Source: Paraphysoderma sedebokerense
Taxonomy: Eukaryota > Blastocladiomycota > Physodermatomycetes > Physodermatales > Physodermataceae
Assembly (NCBI GenBank): GCA_025602915.1
Contig: JAHLJZ010000004.1
Coordinates: forward strand, 558,001-622,000
Reading direction: 5' to 3'
DNA: 64,000 nt
The notes under the pieces were generated by a model. The model was not told where the DNA came from and did no database searches. It saw only the letters and a list, made by a program, of their open reading frames with translations. This document shows positions 45,637 to 59,665 of this stretch, in pieces; position 1 is the stretch's first letter, and each line of letters begins with the position of its first letter. The position numbers and the translations under genes are program-made.

Positions 45637-48518
45637 TTACTTAATCCGTTTGACCAAAGAATCCGTTCTAGTAACTTCATCCAAATACTGTCCAGTTGCA
45701 GGGTCGATAACTCCACCTACGCGGATCGAAGCGAGAAATTTCCAAGGATAATTGCGATCATAAATGTTGTAAGTATTTGAGCCTTGAGATGAAGCAACTA
45801 TAAAGCCCGATGTTTTAGAAACTCTTGAATTATTCCGTTTTATCGGTATGTAAAGCGAGATTCCTTCGACATCACGAGTAAGATGGCCACTAGAATGGAC
45901 ATGACTTGTTGCATCAATAAGGGACGGTAGTGCCTTGGAACCAAGCGGAAGAGCGGAAGAAAGCGCTATAGTATCGGTTGGATTGGCACCGTACGACCAA
46001 ATCTGATAAAACACTAAGCATTAGAACGGTTCGGAAATATAGAGAAATGGATATCATTTACCCCAACAGATTCTTCACCGATGAATAAGATTTCATTTTC
46101 TGAATCTGCAACGCAGTTTTCTAACTGACTACCCATACCAACGGTAAAGTTTCTGGCGGAATACAGTGTTGAAACAAATCCTTGTCCTGATTTTTGGATT
46201 GTTAATCGAAATTGGAAGATTCGGCCTTTCTTTGTCGTAATAAAAACGTATTTGTTGGAGGATGAGAGAGGGGAGTAAATACATGATCCGTAGATTTCTA
46301 ATATGCTATCGTCAAATTCATGAACTTGGAGAGGAGCTAAAATTGGGATGTATGATGATGTATTTGCTAACGAAGGATTCCTCGAGTTTGTTTCGATTGC
46401 CGAGGGGATGATTTGCCTGGATTCACTATCAGCACAGTAACTGAAAAAATAAATGACTATTCTTAAAAACTCACCAAACACCAATGCCATTGGTTTTACC
46501 CCTAATTCCACCAATAGCGACGTCCACCTTTTCATTCGTTCCTTCGATGACGATGTCGTAAATCACGTCTACCGAATTTACGCCACTACCATTCCCAACA
46601 GGTTGAAACCATAGCTCTTTCCCCTCGACATCCCAAACGTGAATGCCCCCGTCCAATTTTGATTTAGTCGTTCCAAGAATTACCGAATAATTCGGATCGG
46701 TAGGATGGACATAAACTTCGGGATCATCGTTGTCTATAGCGGAATTTTTAGACAGCTCAGAAGGGATAAGAGAAACGTTCGAAGGTACGGATATGTGGGA
46801 GCAGCTATCGCCATAGAAGGGCGAATTGCATTTACACTGTATCCGCGTGAAGTTAGACTAATTATTTTCTATGCTAAGAACGGAAAATAGGAACCTTATT
46901 CGCCCCAACGCAATGCCCTCGGCCTTCTGCTTCTCCACATTTATCAACTGCATTGCAGTTGAACTTATCACATTCTTTTCCACCAAAACCAGAGAAGCAA
47001 CTACACTTCCCTCGAATACAATAGCCATTCCATGAACAAAAATCGTCGTCATCTTCTGGATCATCCTCACATACGTATGGGCCAACATTTCGATGTTCAA
47101 GGGAATAGGGAGACATGACAGTATTTCGGAGTGAAGAAAATACAAGTTCGGTAGTTAATGCAGACAGAATGTATCGCAAATCGTACAACTTGTAATCCCG
47201 TGTTTTCAACTCCTTATTTTTGGCAACAAGAGCGAAGATACCGGACGAGAAGGATGAAACCGGTTTAGGAAGGGACAGGATTTGTAATGAGTCAATCTTG
47301 CCCGAAACGCCTGGTAAATTAATAACAGATAAAAATTTCCAGTCCCCAGTCTCAATATCTCGATATATTGCGACAAAATTGCCGTGATTACTGTCGACAT
47401 TTAGAATTGTAAAGAGGGACTGTGTCTTAGTTTCACGAATCTGCACAAATGACCGCAAGCTATGACCAATTTTGTTCGTTCCAAATATTTTAGAGTGAGT
47501 AAGCGGTGGCGATGTGAGAGATAGGGTGGACGTTGAGAATATATTTCGAACAACGGCATCGGACGTAGGAGATGGGAAACTGAAAAAGTAAAAATGACCT
47601 AAATCGGTCGAGACGTAAAATGAATTTGAAAGATCCGGATCCACGCTGCATGCTTTGGCTGATTCGTAAGGACTTTGCAAGGGAAATCGAAATGATCGGA
47701 ACTATTTGGAAGTAGACTTAGTGCATCAGAATCACCATGAAAAACGTAAGGAGTTGAATTTAAACCTTGACAAATTCGATATGTTCATTGCGTTTATCAC
47801 GGTTCTGTCTGACAATGAATATATGCACCATCCCTCCTTTCATGAACTCAAGGAGGAATCTTTCACCATGGCGATCTACTCCTCCGCACACAGCGCTGAC
47901 ATCCCCATCAGCTAATTTGGGACTGCCCGGTGACACCGCGGTGAACCCCTTTGAGGAAGCATCAAACACATGAAACCGGTTCTGTTGGTTTGAATGAGCC
48001 AGTAATATTGTCGAGTTTCCCTGTCCGAATGAGACGGATGCAATATACTTTGTCCTCCCTAGTCGCACGTTCCCAACCTCTTGATTTCCCAGTACATCAA
48101 ACAAGCTGACACCTCCAGTGACTTCTCCATTCGTTGTAGCAACTAACAATTTCTCATCATCTAAGATTAATTCCATTCCATAACCTGCAGGTTTCGAAAA
48201 TTCGATGACTTGATGTGAATTTGGACGGGGCAGCCGTATTATCGACTGAACGGCACCAATGATTGATTCGAGAGACTGGGGGTTGTGAGTTTCAGGAAAT
48301 CGTCTCAACGATAAAACTATGATTAGAATGACCAGAAATGAAAATATAGCGGGAAACGTCCATTTTATCACTGATTTCCTCCGCCGTACTGATTTAAAAG
48401 AGGGCTGAATTGGCGTATCATCATTTCGGTTGGGATTATCTTGTAACGGAATGTACACAGAGTCCGAATCCAGATGCTCCTTCCACTTTCTTATTTTCAA
48501 CTTTAGCGATGTCATCAA
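45637..48518 (-). CDS. Beta-propeller phytase A, copy 2, 3'-truncated by the repeat junction
   Basis: Exons: 48518-47766, 47701-46895, 46836-46475, 46416-46062 and 46002-45637; 880 aa as read. It is identical to phytase A up to VTRTDSLV, after which the reading frame enters the flank of the upstream repeat and stops after four foreign residues (KRIK). About 82 C-terminal residues are missing, including the last propeller strands, so the fold of the catalytic propeller is probably not closed. It also lacks its native 3' UTR and may use a signal in the facing gene's flank. If the tandem repeat is an assembly artefact, this gene does not exist. Confidence 0.8.
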
Positions 48519-49113
48519 TTAAATTAAAAGCAGATATTGGGTATGCGATGCTGTCTGGCGTGAGGGGCTGTGGGTGACAGTGGAAATCTTTGGATGCGGA
48601 AACAGGTACTGAATGCGGTTGTAACCGAGTCCCAAATTTTGAAAGCTGTTTCAGGTACTATAAAATTTGAGGTTTTGAGAAATAAAGTTTGCTGGTAATG
48701 GTTACTGCGGTCGCTAGGTGCATCCAAGTCTCGTGAATGAGTGCTAAATTTTAATAGAAAAGCGGCTGAATAAATTTAACGACAATCGCTTGATTGTGAC
48801 GACATTTAATTGAATCAAGGCGACTCTGGGCTTGAAACTTCTGGTTGCCTCTGTTAGAACAGCTCCTTTTTTCAGCCGAGGAAGTTTTTGATCCGGGAAA
48901 TGTGCTTGAATTGAACAATAAAGTTGTCTCAAGCCTCTGGATTGTTACACCGAAATTTCGGCCCCTCAAAGCACTGCCACTGTGCATCATGTTGGCTTTT
49001 TCTGGAAATAACTGATGTCATTTCCATGCAGCGATATTTTTAAGATTTTGATATATATATTTAGATGTACTTCATAAAAGTCATCAAAACGTCTTATGGC
49101 AGGAGGTTCAATG
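48519..49113. other. Intergenic region, copy 2 (phytase A promoter / phytase B 3' flank)
   Basis: Exact copy of 32,021-32,615; nothing further seen. Confidence 0.5.
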
Positions 49114-52100
49114 TTACCAACTTTGTAATACGACTCTATTATTCGTGGCATTCTTCACTGCTTCCACAATTGACCGCCAAGAGACAACTTTAAAACTATT
49201 ATACTCTTTAGCTTTTATCACCTCCCCATTATTGTCTACAGCATTTTCAAATGTTTCTGCTGTTTTTGGTTCAAGTTCCACGTCTTTAATGTTTTGCCCA
49301 GTATTACAATCATCATGCAATACCAACGCGCCTTCCTTGTACTTGCCGATTTGACCGGCAAATGCAGCTAATGAATCAGTTGCAGTGACTTCATCTATGT
49401 ATTCACCACTTGTCGTATTGATAAATCCTCCTATTCGTATACTCGCTAAAAATTCCCAAGGATGAACTCGATTGTAAATGTTGATGCTATTTGATCCTTG
49501 GGCTGAAACGATAATGTAACCTAAACGATTGTTATTGGGTGAACTATACATAGCTAAACCTTCCACATCACGGGTAAGGTGGCCGCTTGGTTTTATATGT
49601 ACGGTTGTATCAATCAGAGTTGGAAGGTACTTGGATCGAACAGGTAACGGAGACAAAGTCATTACTGTCGACGGGTCACCCGAGTTCGCCCCATATGCCC
49701 AAACCTACCAATCAAAGATGTTTGTCAAACCAGTCGCCGCAAAGAATAGAGGGAAGAAATTGTCCGGGTATATGTACGCACCCCAACAGATTCTTCTCCA
49801 ACGTAGAGAATTTCGTTAACAGAATCTGCTACGCAATTTTCTAATTGACTTTTCAAGCCAATGGTAAAATTCCGGGACTGGTTTAATTCAGGTCTCAGAA
49901 TATCATTTTCCTTCCTTATGCGCAACTCAAATTGAAACAATTCCCCCTTTTTAGTTGTAACAATAATGTACTTTTTGGACGAAGAATGGGGGGAGTATAT
50001 GCAAGAACCGTATATACTAATTGACTTGTCATCGAAATCAATGGGTGAGGCTATCGGTGTAATGATAGGGGCGTAAGAAGATACTGAGCTATTCTTCGGG
50101 AGTGCAGAATTTTGAATGATCGCATTGGGGTGGATTTGCCTATGAATTTTGAAGTTTGCTTTTAATTCAGATATTCAAGTGCGGTAACACTCATCGTCCT
50201 AACTCACCAAACACCTATAGCATTCATATGACCGCGAACTCCTGCTACCACAACGTCAATAGTTTCATTACTGTCTTGAATTGGTACACCATACAAAACG
50301 TCAACCGAGTTAACACCATTACCGACTCCGCCACTTTCAAACCATATCTCTTCTCCATCTGCATTCCAAATATGAATACCGTTACCACCATCCCTTGCTT
50401 TAGTTGATCCAATGAAAACGGAATAATTTGGGTCACTGGGATGACGGTATACTGCTGCATCATCGTTATCGTTTGCAGAGAAATTTGATAGAAACGAGGG
50501 AACGAGGGCATCGTCGGCTGGTACTAGAATATGTGAACATGATTCACCGGTATAGGGGGGAGTACATCTACACTGAGATATATGGATAATAAATCATCAA
50601 TATAGCTTATAACTAAACCAGACATGGTGAAAACAATTTTGAAGTCAACTTACTATATTAGGCCCGACGCATTCGCCTTTTCCATCATTACCGCGACAAT
50701 TCGACATTGCTTTACATTCATAATTCTGACAAGTATCACCATAAAACCCCCCAAAACAATGACAAACACTATCTTTACAATATCCATTCCGTGAACAATT
50801 TTTCACCTCGTTCGTTTCAGATTGACAATTATACGGATTCAATATATCAGTTCCGGTATTCTCAAAATTGGGCGGGAACGACGGTGCCGAAAGAGTCGTC
50901 AAATTTAAAGAGATCGAGAACGGAAGTATGTGGTTTAAATCGTACAGCCTTATTTCTTGGATATGTCGTGTTTTGGTTTTCGTGACAATGGATAGTACTC
51001 CACCACCAAACCGCGTCGTGTTTTGATGTGGAAAGAAGACATTTAACGTGTACGTTTTTCCTTTGAGCCCGGGTAAACTAACGCCGGTTAAATATTTCCA
51101 AGAATTTGTACTTCTATCGTGATAAATTGAAGCTAATTCTCCTTTTCCACCAATCTTGAAGAGCACAATGACGCTGCTAGTGGTTTGTTCTAATAACGCG
51201 ATAAAACTGGGTATACTTTTGCCTTTAACTGAGCTGCTGTGGACTTTGCTATGAGAAGATAATGTAGTAGAATCAAGTAATGTGGAGGTAGAAAATATGC
51301 GTGTGATAATTGGGTCTGCAGTTGGTAGTGGAATCGACAATTTATAAAAATGACCATGATGAGTCGTTATGATGAAGGACATGGCCGCCGTAGAATCGAG
51401 TTTACAATCGGTAATTGAATCTGCGACATGATATAACGTTATGTTGGGTGTAGCATACTAATCAACGATATTGAAAAAAAACCGATCAAAGTGTCAGACA
51501 TTTGTACCATTTCTTCCCAAAATGATCTACCCAAAAATAAAATCATTACCTTTACAAACTCAAACGTCGTTCCATTTTCGCTCCCACTAACTTTCTTTAC
51601 TGTTCTAACAATATAAATACTCAATCTCCCATCCTTCATAAAATACCCTACCACATTTTCCCCATTCTTATCCCGTCCTCCACACAACGCTCCTGCATCA
51701 CCTTCATCCAATTTCGGCCGCTCATTCAAAACAGGCACTAACTCCCCACCCGTGACTTTAAACATATGCAATCGATGTTGTAAACTCGAATAAGCAATCA
51801 CCAAATCTACCGATTCAAATTTGTTGTCACCATTCAACACTGAAACTGATAACTGGGTGAACAGTTTCGTTCGACCGATTCGTTTTTTAGATACGTCGGT
51901 TACACTGTTCTTTTCATCCGATAAATCAATATCAATTAATTCTATTCCACCGGTTGACTGACTATCAGTGACCACCATTTTCAACTTTTTTCCATTCAAT
52001 TTCGAATCATGAATAAACTCGATCCCGTAACCGGCTTTACGTTCAAACGAGATCATTTGGGTATCCACCGGTTCGGGTAACTGATGATACGATTTCAAAT

Positions 52101-52353
52101 CATGTAAAGTCAAAGCAAGCGATGAATTTTTCGTACCGACAACGAAAAATGATAAAATAAATAAAATAAAGATAGTCAAGACGAAACTAACAAGACATAG
52201 TACGATTGATTTTTTGGGTCGGTGTCGTAAAATGTCATTGGGTCGGTCGGTTTCGTTGTCGTGATGGATATCTTCGTCTCGTAGGTTGGATATTTCTTGT
52301 AACTCGACCGTATCGGAAAGAATGGTGTACGCTCTTCGTCGAAATACGTCCAT
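49114..52353 (-). CDS. Type II membrane beta-propeller phytase B (copy 2)
   Basis: Exons: 52353-51550, 51457-50654, 50572-50208, 50139-49782 and 49704-49114, giving 973 aa. No difference from the copy at 32,616-35,855 was seen, including the introns. Unlike phytase A of this copy, the gene is complete with its own flanks, so the duplication would double its dosage. Confidence 0.88.
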
Positions 52354-52832
52354 GGGGTTTGTGACTGGTGGGTAATCTGTTTAGAGTACAAGTTCCAGTG
52401 GCCCAAGGACTGAATGAGAAAACAATAAAAGAGGCGAAGGATTTACATTAAATGACAAGTATTAACGAAGGAGTGTTCAGTCGAAGGATATCATGACATT
52501 TTTTTCATAAATGGTAAGCGCAAGATGTAACGTCGGACTTTCTTGCGCACCAACACATGCAGTCATGCACCCAAGGAAACCTCATTTGGACGCGCCAGAG
52601 AACATATTCAACAAAGAATCAATATATGCCTGGTTCTACCTAGAATAACTGTTATATTTTATATTCTTTTAAATGCCATCAATCTTTACAAAATCAAAAA
52701 AGCCATTCTAAACGGTTAAATTAAATACAAATGTCGCTTACAATAACACATAATAATTCTGTCCATTGAACTTTCACTGTTTTATCGTAGCAAATAAAAA
52801 ATAACAAAGATTGGCAAGAAAGGCGCATTTTT
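52354..52832. other. Intergenic region, copy 2 (phytase B promoter)
   Basis: Exact copy of 35,856-36,334; nothing further seen. Confidence 0.5.
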
Positions 52833-55800
52833 CTACCTCCTTCTAGATTGATTAGTATTCGGATCAATAGGTTGATAATCTCTTTCAGCATCAAACACTA
52901 CCGCTTCTTCATCGTCGTGTAAAAATTCGTCCCTAACGTCATCCGAAACAGAAAAGTAAATTAACGGCATCTCCATTATTTCTCCGCAAAACAGCAACTT
53001 TTTTCGTGGAAAAAAAAGTAATCAGATACGACGGAAGCGCAACTTACATTTCATGTTCTCTTCCTTGCCTAACCAATCGGTCTGTAACCTCGGCGTCACG
53101 ATGTTTCATACTCCTTAATTTCATTTTCTTTCTTAAATGAAGTGTCCCGAGCACTGCAACGAATAATACAACCACAACTAACGCCCCGGTACCGCTACAT
53201 GCATTCCAAACAAGTAAAGCGTGTCAATACCAGTTAACGATGTCCAAATAAACGACGTCACTTACGCTCCGTAATAATAATCTTTCTTCGTCTGTGGAGT
53301 AGTCGGTATCGTTCCGTCCAAAGATACACCGTCGGTAGGGGAAGGAGTTGACGTAAGAGATTGAGCCGCGGTTGTATAGAATGACGTGGTTGAATGAATT
53401 GTGTTAGTGGATGATGGTGAAGAAAATGTATTGGTAATCTATGAAAGCCAAGTTAGATTACGATGACAATATGGATTTGCAACTTTCAACCAATTTCGAC
53501 AGTTTGGGATAAAGAAAAAAAAAAAAGAATAATAAAAATTGAATACTTACAACAAGACTCCATGAGCTTACCGGCGGCGGGGGAGGCGCAACCTCCTATA
53601 ACGATTGAGCAAAAACAAACAAACATAATGGTGAAAGCCATTAATCACCTCGTCTTTTCCGCTTAACACGAATGAAACAATGAATCAAAGATACAAACTT
53701 CCCCCATCTGACCATACGCTTCCGATCCTACATATTTTTCTTCCACACCGATCATTCTGTACAGCATAGCTAGAGATCCCGCTGGTTGATCGATCGGTAC
53801 CATGTGAGAAGAATTGTAGAATAACCAGTAAGTTAAATTCCTGGCCGACGTGACATGGGCGATTAGGTTTTTATTCATCGAAAATGCTTGCGATGTGACG
53901 TTCTAAAGTAACAAAATCAGTTACACCTCGAACTTCAACCAAAAGGTTTCCTCAAGGTTTAACTTACTCCAAATCCCTTGGCACCATTCCACTCCAAATT
54001 CTCAATCATTCGTTCAGTTCCGATATGGTTACAAATCATGTCCATATCACCACTGAATAAATGAATCGGAACCCCGCTTTTCAATAATTCCGGTAACAAC
54101 TAAACCCAACAGCATTCATTATCAACAAAAGGTTAATCATCGTCGCTGGCTAGTACTTACTATCTAGTAGACAGAATTTACAAACCGTAACGCTAGGAGG
54201 ACTACGATCCGCATCCAGTTGCTTAAATACTTCATCATCGCATTCTCTCCATTTCTTAGTTTGATTCGTCGCGTGCAAAAATTTCACAACTTCGGGATTC
54301 TGAGAAACCAAGTAATCCGTCAATATCGCGCCAGTTTAGCGGCATGAAAAGAGAACAATGAAACCATAAGGTAAGTATAAACCCCTGGTAAATCAAAAGG
54401 CCAACTAGCGCCGCAAACTCCAGAATTATCTGGATCTCTTAATCGGATGTCATAAATATTCATGCAAGCTTGATTTCTACACCCCACAAATAAAAAATAA
54501 AAAATAAAAACCAGATGAAAATCAATCGTCAGTAACCCCAATTTCGCGTGCAAAAGTGGGCAGAAAACTATAAACTGTACCCAGACTTAGAATAATCAGT
54601 TATTTGATCTACGATTCTCTCGCACGTCAAATCTCTAAGCGAGTTACTGGTCTCATATTTCGATTTGCACGAAGCAGTCAACGTATATGCCGTTTCCTAA
54701 CAAGAATCCAGAAGTTGCCCATTAGCTAATGCATAATCTAATCATAATAAGAGCAATGTAATTACATTATGAGTACCGCTAAGTAACTTGTGCTTCGCCG
54801 CATACTCTATGTAGGCAGGATACTATTCATAAAATAGGTATAAGTACCTCAGCCTTATTGTCAAAACTTGAAACTAAGTTTTTAAGAATACTACCTGATT
54901 TTTAGGATCGATCCAGCCATTTCCGATCGCAATGCCTGATAAATTCCACTAAAGTAATATACATCCAAAATATATAAGTTTAGTCTGTAACAAATAGATT
55001 TAACAATGAAAAAAATCGTACCTTTAATTTTGTATGACTATCGGTAAACGTTTCATTGATTTCTTTATTCCGTTTCAATATCTCGGTGGCGATATAAGGA
55101 ATGTAAATTCCTGCAAACGATTCCCCCGTGAAATAAACCTATATCAATGTTGTCTTGATTAGCAATAGCACACAAGTAACGACAACAGTCCGGCCACTTC
55201 AATATAAGAAGGGACACGAGAAATGAAAAGAAACAAGTACATCGCTATACTGCAAGTCTGGGAATATGTCAAAGAATTTCTCTAGGAAGGCAACAAATTG
55301 AGTTCCAACTTCTGTTTGAGAGGTTGCCAGCGGTCCGTTCGTATACGAGAATCCGGTACCAACGGGTTGATCCACTACATGAAGTCAAAGAAAAGGAACA
55401 ATAACCACGAAAGAGAGTCAGACATGACATGCTGATACAGTAAAAAGAGAGATGACACGAAACATACCGTATAACATATTCGCATGGTGATGCCAACTAT
55501 GCGGATTGATCCGAGGCTTGCCCGCTTTGTCAAGCAACATTGGTCCATTTTCAAGTAAAAGTCCTTCAATACTTTGTAAATGACCAGAAAAGTTAGGCTA
55601 CTCTTTGCTGTCAAATTGGATTCTGAGAAAAGAAACTATGCGCGTTTTCGAAGTTTACCTGGAACTATGAATTTAAAGGAATCAAGACCCAAAGAAGGAA
55701 ATTTGTCAATACATAGAAATATGCCACATGTCGATACATTTTGATTAAAGATACTACTAAAATGAAGAATAAAACTCTTACCATCCTGGTCCACCGTTTA

Positions 55801-56436
55801 ACCAAATGACCTACAATTCGATTGAACAGGCACCAAGAGAAACGATAAAACGAAAGAGGACAGAGTTAATTCTAACAATCAAACGCCCAATACTTTGAAC
55901 AGAACAAAAATTCTTTAATTTCATATTCCGACACTTCAACGCTTTACATCTTTGTCGTCGCCTTCGCACGGAATAATGAGGGTCCACGAACCCAAAATAA
56001 AAAGTAAAAGGCCAACCAAGTAGACGGAACGAAAGGAAACAAACCAATTTCTGTCTCTCCGTCACCAACTTATGATTTTTTACTAGCCAGAAAAATATGT
56101 TGGAATCTGTTGCACTATTGATGTTGATATGGCCGGCATAGTTTCTGAATGGATGCGGGTGGGGTAGGTCAGGCAAGTCGTGGATGAAATAGTTTGTTGC
56201 TACAAAGCGGGAATTTAGAAGCGACGATGATTGTGCGGTAAACAAAGTCAGTTAAGAGAAGGAGAGAGGGGTCGAGAAAATAGTGGAAAAGAAGAGGGGA
56301 AAAGAATGTTACCGCAACCAGCGTCGTTCCGTTTTCTGAGCGTAGCGGCCGAGGAGGAGGGGAATGGATGGAGGAGGGACAGCAGGATGAGGAGATGCAG
56401 CAGGGCGGCCTTGACAAGGGACAGAGGGTGCGGCAT
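52833..56436 (-). CDS. KEX1: Kex1-type serine carboxypeptidase, membrane-anchored (copy 2)
   Basis: Same 18-exon structure as copy 1 shifted by 16,498: first exon 56436-56313, 6-nt exon 55664-55659, last exon 52932-52833; 640 aa. The S10 catalytic motifs, stalk, transmembrane helix and tail are identical to copy 1. Both flanks are intact, so it should be as functional as copy 1. Confidence 0.9.
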
Positions 56437-56937
56437 CTTGTGTGGTTCTCCCCTCGCAATGGCCATGAAGATATAGATCAATCGCTGTCGCCGAGTGTGT
56501 TGTCTGTATCAGGTATGTATCTGCTGTCCAACTGCTTGCAATGGGCCGACCGTTCCCTCTCTCGCGGACACGCCGTGCCTTCTGCTGTCCTTGCCTTCTT
56601 CCTCATCTGCCAACTACCATATCATGCACTTACATCATATTCTAATTCCATATCAAGCAAGGAGAATATCAAAACTTGACGGAAGTACGATAGTACGCTA
56701 ATCTAATCCAGGGCAAGTTGATCTTGCAGCTTTAACTTGTATCACTGCCAACAATTATAAAAACTCAAGTTCACCGTTTATTATGAACTCGTATCTTTCA
56801 CTTTACAAGTGTATTAATGATACTCGATCCCACAACAGAAAATATCACTTATCAACTAATTATAAATTGCTTTTAACATGCTCTTTCTTCTTCCTACAAA
56901 AATACTCTACCTCTGAGCCAACGTAGTCACAAGACGC
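56437..56937. other. Intergenic region, copy 2 (KEX1 promoter / thiolase 3' flank)
   Basis: Exact copy of 39,939-40,439; nothing further seen. Confidence 0.5.
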
Positions 56938-58948
56938 TTACTCGCGGACAATAACAGCTGTAGAAAAAGAATTGAACTTGTTAACTTTCGTCCTCTAACT
57001 TTACGAATTCTCAATAAACAATACAAACCAGCTGCACCCATACCGGTACCGATACACTATTTACAAATGAATCAAATATTCACAGTTAGAATACCATACT
57101 CTCAAACCAAGAAGCGACTAAATACGACATACCATACTGCACACACCGATCTTTTTGTTTTGTCTCTTCAATTCAGGCAAGAGTGTGGCAATTTGTCTAG
57201 CGCCAGTACATCCCAAAGGATGACCCAAAGCAATGGCACCACCCTTGGGGTTCACCTTTTCAATTGGAATACCCAACTTTTCAATACTGTACACAGCTTG
57301 GGAAGCGAACGCTTCGTTGATTTCATAGACATCCACATCGTTAACTGAAATACCAGCTTTCTTCAAAGCTTCGGGAATAGCGTAGGCAGGACCGACACCT
57401 AGACAAAAGATGAACAGAAGGTTAGTTTTCTTGCCGGTCTTCTGTTAGTGATGAAAGAAGCGAGAACGAACCCATAATTTTGGGGGGTACACCGACAACC
57501 GCGAAGTTGACGAATTTACCGATAATGGGCATGTTGAGTCTTTGGGCAACGCTTCGTCTCATCAACAAGACGGCGGCAGCACCATCCGATACTTGTGAGG
57601 CATTACCAGCGGTAGTGGTACCGGTTTTGCTGAAAGCGGGTTTCAATTTCGATAGACCTTCTAGAGTGGTATTGGCACGGACACCGTCGTCTTTCTTGAT
57701 TGTGACCTTCTTTTCGTTTCCTTCGGCATCAACCCAAATGGTATCTACTGGAACAATCTCAGAATCAAAGAGACCTTGAGCCTGAGCCTTGGCGGCCTTT
57801 TGGTGGGAAATCACGGCAAGTTGATCTTGCTTCTTGCGGTCCACGCTATATTGAGCAGCAACATTCTCTGAAGTGATACTGAAAATGTTTGCAAAGGAGA
57901 CACACAAATCATGTCAAACTGTGCACAACAGGGGAATACAAAACCACAATATAAGTGTACATACCCCATGGGTAACAGACAATCGGCGGCGGGTTGGAAG
58001 GCGGTGACTTTGTCGGATGTGCTCTGGGGCATGGCAACAGGGCCATAGTTCATAGTCATGGATTCAACACCAGCACCTACAGGTAGTTTGTTCATTAGAC
58101 AAGTGAACATCAAAAGGCAATCATGAGAGAAAAACGGTTCGAGCCATACCGATACCAACATCGATCATTCCTGCCTGGATTTCGTGTGCGATGGTAGCGA
58201 CGGCCTGGAGACCAGAAGAGCACTGACGGTTGACTGTGGAGATGGCTGTGGTATCGGGGAAGCTAATGCAACGCATCTAAGAGTCAGGACTATCGCCATA
58301 TGCTCAAAAGATAAATCATTTCATACTTACCCCGCGTACAAAGCGGACATTCTGGCAACGGTAGCACCGCCACCCGGAGGCAAGACGTTTCCGACTTGAA
58401 TATCTTGAACCAGAGCTGGGTTAAGTCCAGTTCTTTCAATGGTGGCCTTAAGAACAGCAGCGAGCATCTCTTCTTGGTGAGTGTCTTTCAATCCACCCTT
58501 GCGCGCACGTGTAATTGGTGTTCGGAGGGCACTGTTTACAGGTGAGAGTAATCAGTCAGATTTCTGGTTGGGGACCATAGATATTGAAGCGCGAATTGCG
58601 GAGTCTTACCTAACGATAACGACATCATCAGCGTTCTTGGCCAAGATGTTACCTGTGACGTGGTGGCCCAGATCAACAAGGAAGGAGGACGTCAGCAACA
58701 CATCCATTGGTTCAAGGTCATATATTGTCAAGGACCCAGAAGGGGCCAAGAAAGGACAACAATTCATATTATTCAAAGAATGAGCATTGTGTTGTATTGT
58801 ATTGGAGAAGAGAGGGAATGGATGAATGGACAAGCAGTGCAACAAGAATGCACAAGAAGGAAGGAGGGGGCCACGTACCCTTTGCCGCAGTTGGGTTAGA
58901 GGCCAAGTGAGAGGAGATTTGTTCAATTCTTTTGACTGGAGCGGACAT
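56938..58948 (-). CDS. POT1: Peroxisomal 3-ketoacyl-CoA thiolase with PTS2 (copy 2)
   Basis: Exons: 58948-58879, 58652-58610, 58531-58331, 58262-58150, 58076-57965, 57878-57472, 57398-57133, 57056-57029 and 56957-56938, giving 419 aa. Identical to copy 1, including PTS2 and all three catalytic motifs, with the shared divergent promoter also duplicated. Confidence 0.94.
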
Positions 58949-59665
58949 GATTGTTGTGTGTGAGGGTGAGTGGATGGATATGGTAGTGGAGTGGAGTGGA
59001 GTGGAGTGGAGTGGGAGTGAGGGAATGAGGGTATTTATGAGGGGGAATGGAGTGTCGGCCAATCCCGTGGCAAGTGGAATTCTCTCCTTCTTCTGTCCCA
59101 GCCTGGCACACGTGACTGCTCATTTCGTGCCCTCTCCGCCTGAAAGTCTACCACAGAGGGGAATTGGGTCATATGAAATAATGAATTGATTATTACCGTC
59201 CATTCTGCCGGCACTTCCGCTGTTGCCAATTCCGTCCATTTCCCGCCGCCCCATCCTGCACTCGCGACTCGCCCTTCCTCCCTTCTATTTCCGACAACAG
59301 GCAATACCCATGCTCTACTATTGTCCGGGTACAATCACATTCGTTTCTCTTGTCTTTGGTTATTGTAACTCTCTGTATATAATAGACCTTTGACTACATA
59401 TATGAATAATATTTGATTACTGGCTATTGTATATGTGAGCAATCGACAAATTAGCTCCACTTTTAGTACCGATACGACTGAACAAAAGGAGAGATCATGG
59501 CGTGGCTGACGAACACCTCCCATCTTAATTTGTTGAATAGAGTTACCACACAGTTACCACCGCCGCTTTCATCCTCCATCCTTGTGTCGACATCATACAC
59601 TCTACCGACTACATATCTCACGTTCGAATGCTCTGAGATCTTACCACCACGTCTCCTCATTCAAA
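58949..59665. promoter_or_regulatory. Shared promoter region thiolase / spermidine-synthase-like (copy 2)
   Basis: Exact copy of 42,451-43,167, including the pentamer tract. Confidence 0.6.
58986..59013 (-). repeat. GTGGA/TCCAC pentamer tract upstream of thiolase (copy 2)
   Basis: Same number of pentamers as in copy 1. Simple repeats change length quickly, so equal length supports a very recent origin or an artefact. Confidence 0.8.

Larger units (their letters stand above)
29153..45650. repeat. Tandem segmental duplication, copy 1 (16,498 bp)
   Basis: Head-to-tail repeat of 45,651-62,148. Offset is 16,498 everywhere checked: coding exons, introns, intergenic DNA, and even a 12-A run near 37,020 against 53,515. 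No mismatch seen. The left edge lies inside the last exon of phytase A; the right edge lies about 180 bp past the stop of the spermidine-synthase-like gene. Both edges share one T, so the exact edge is ambiguous by 1 bp. Confidence 0.97.
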
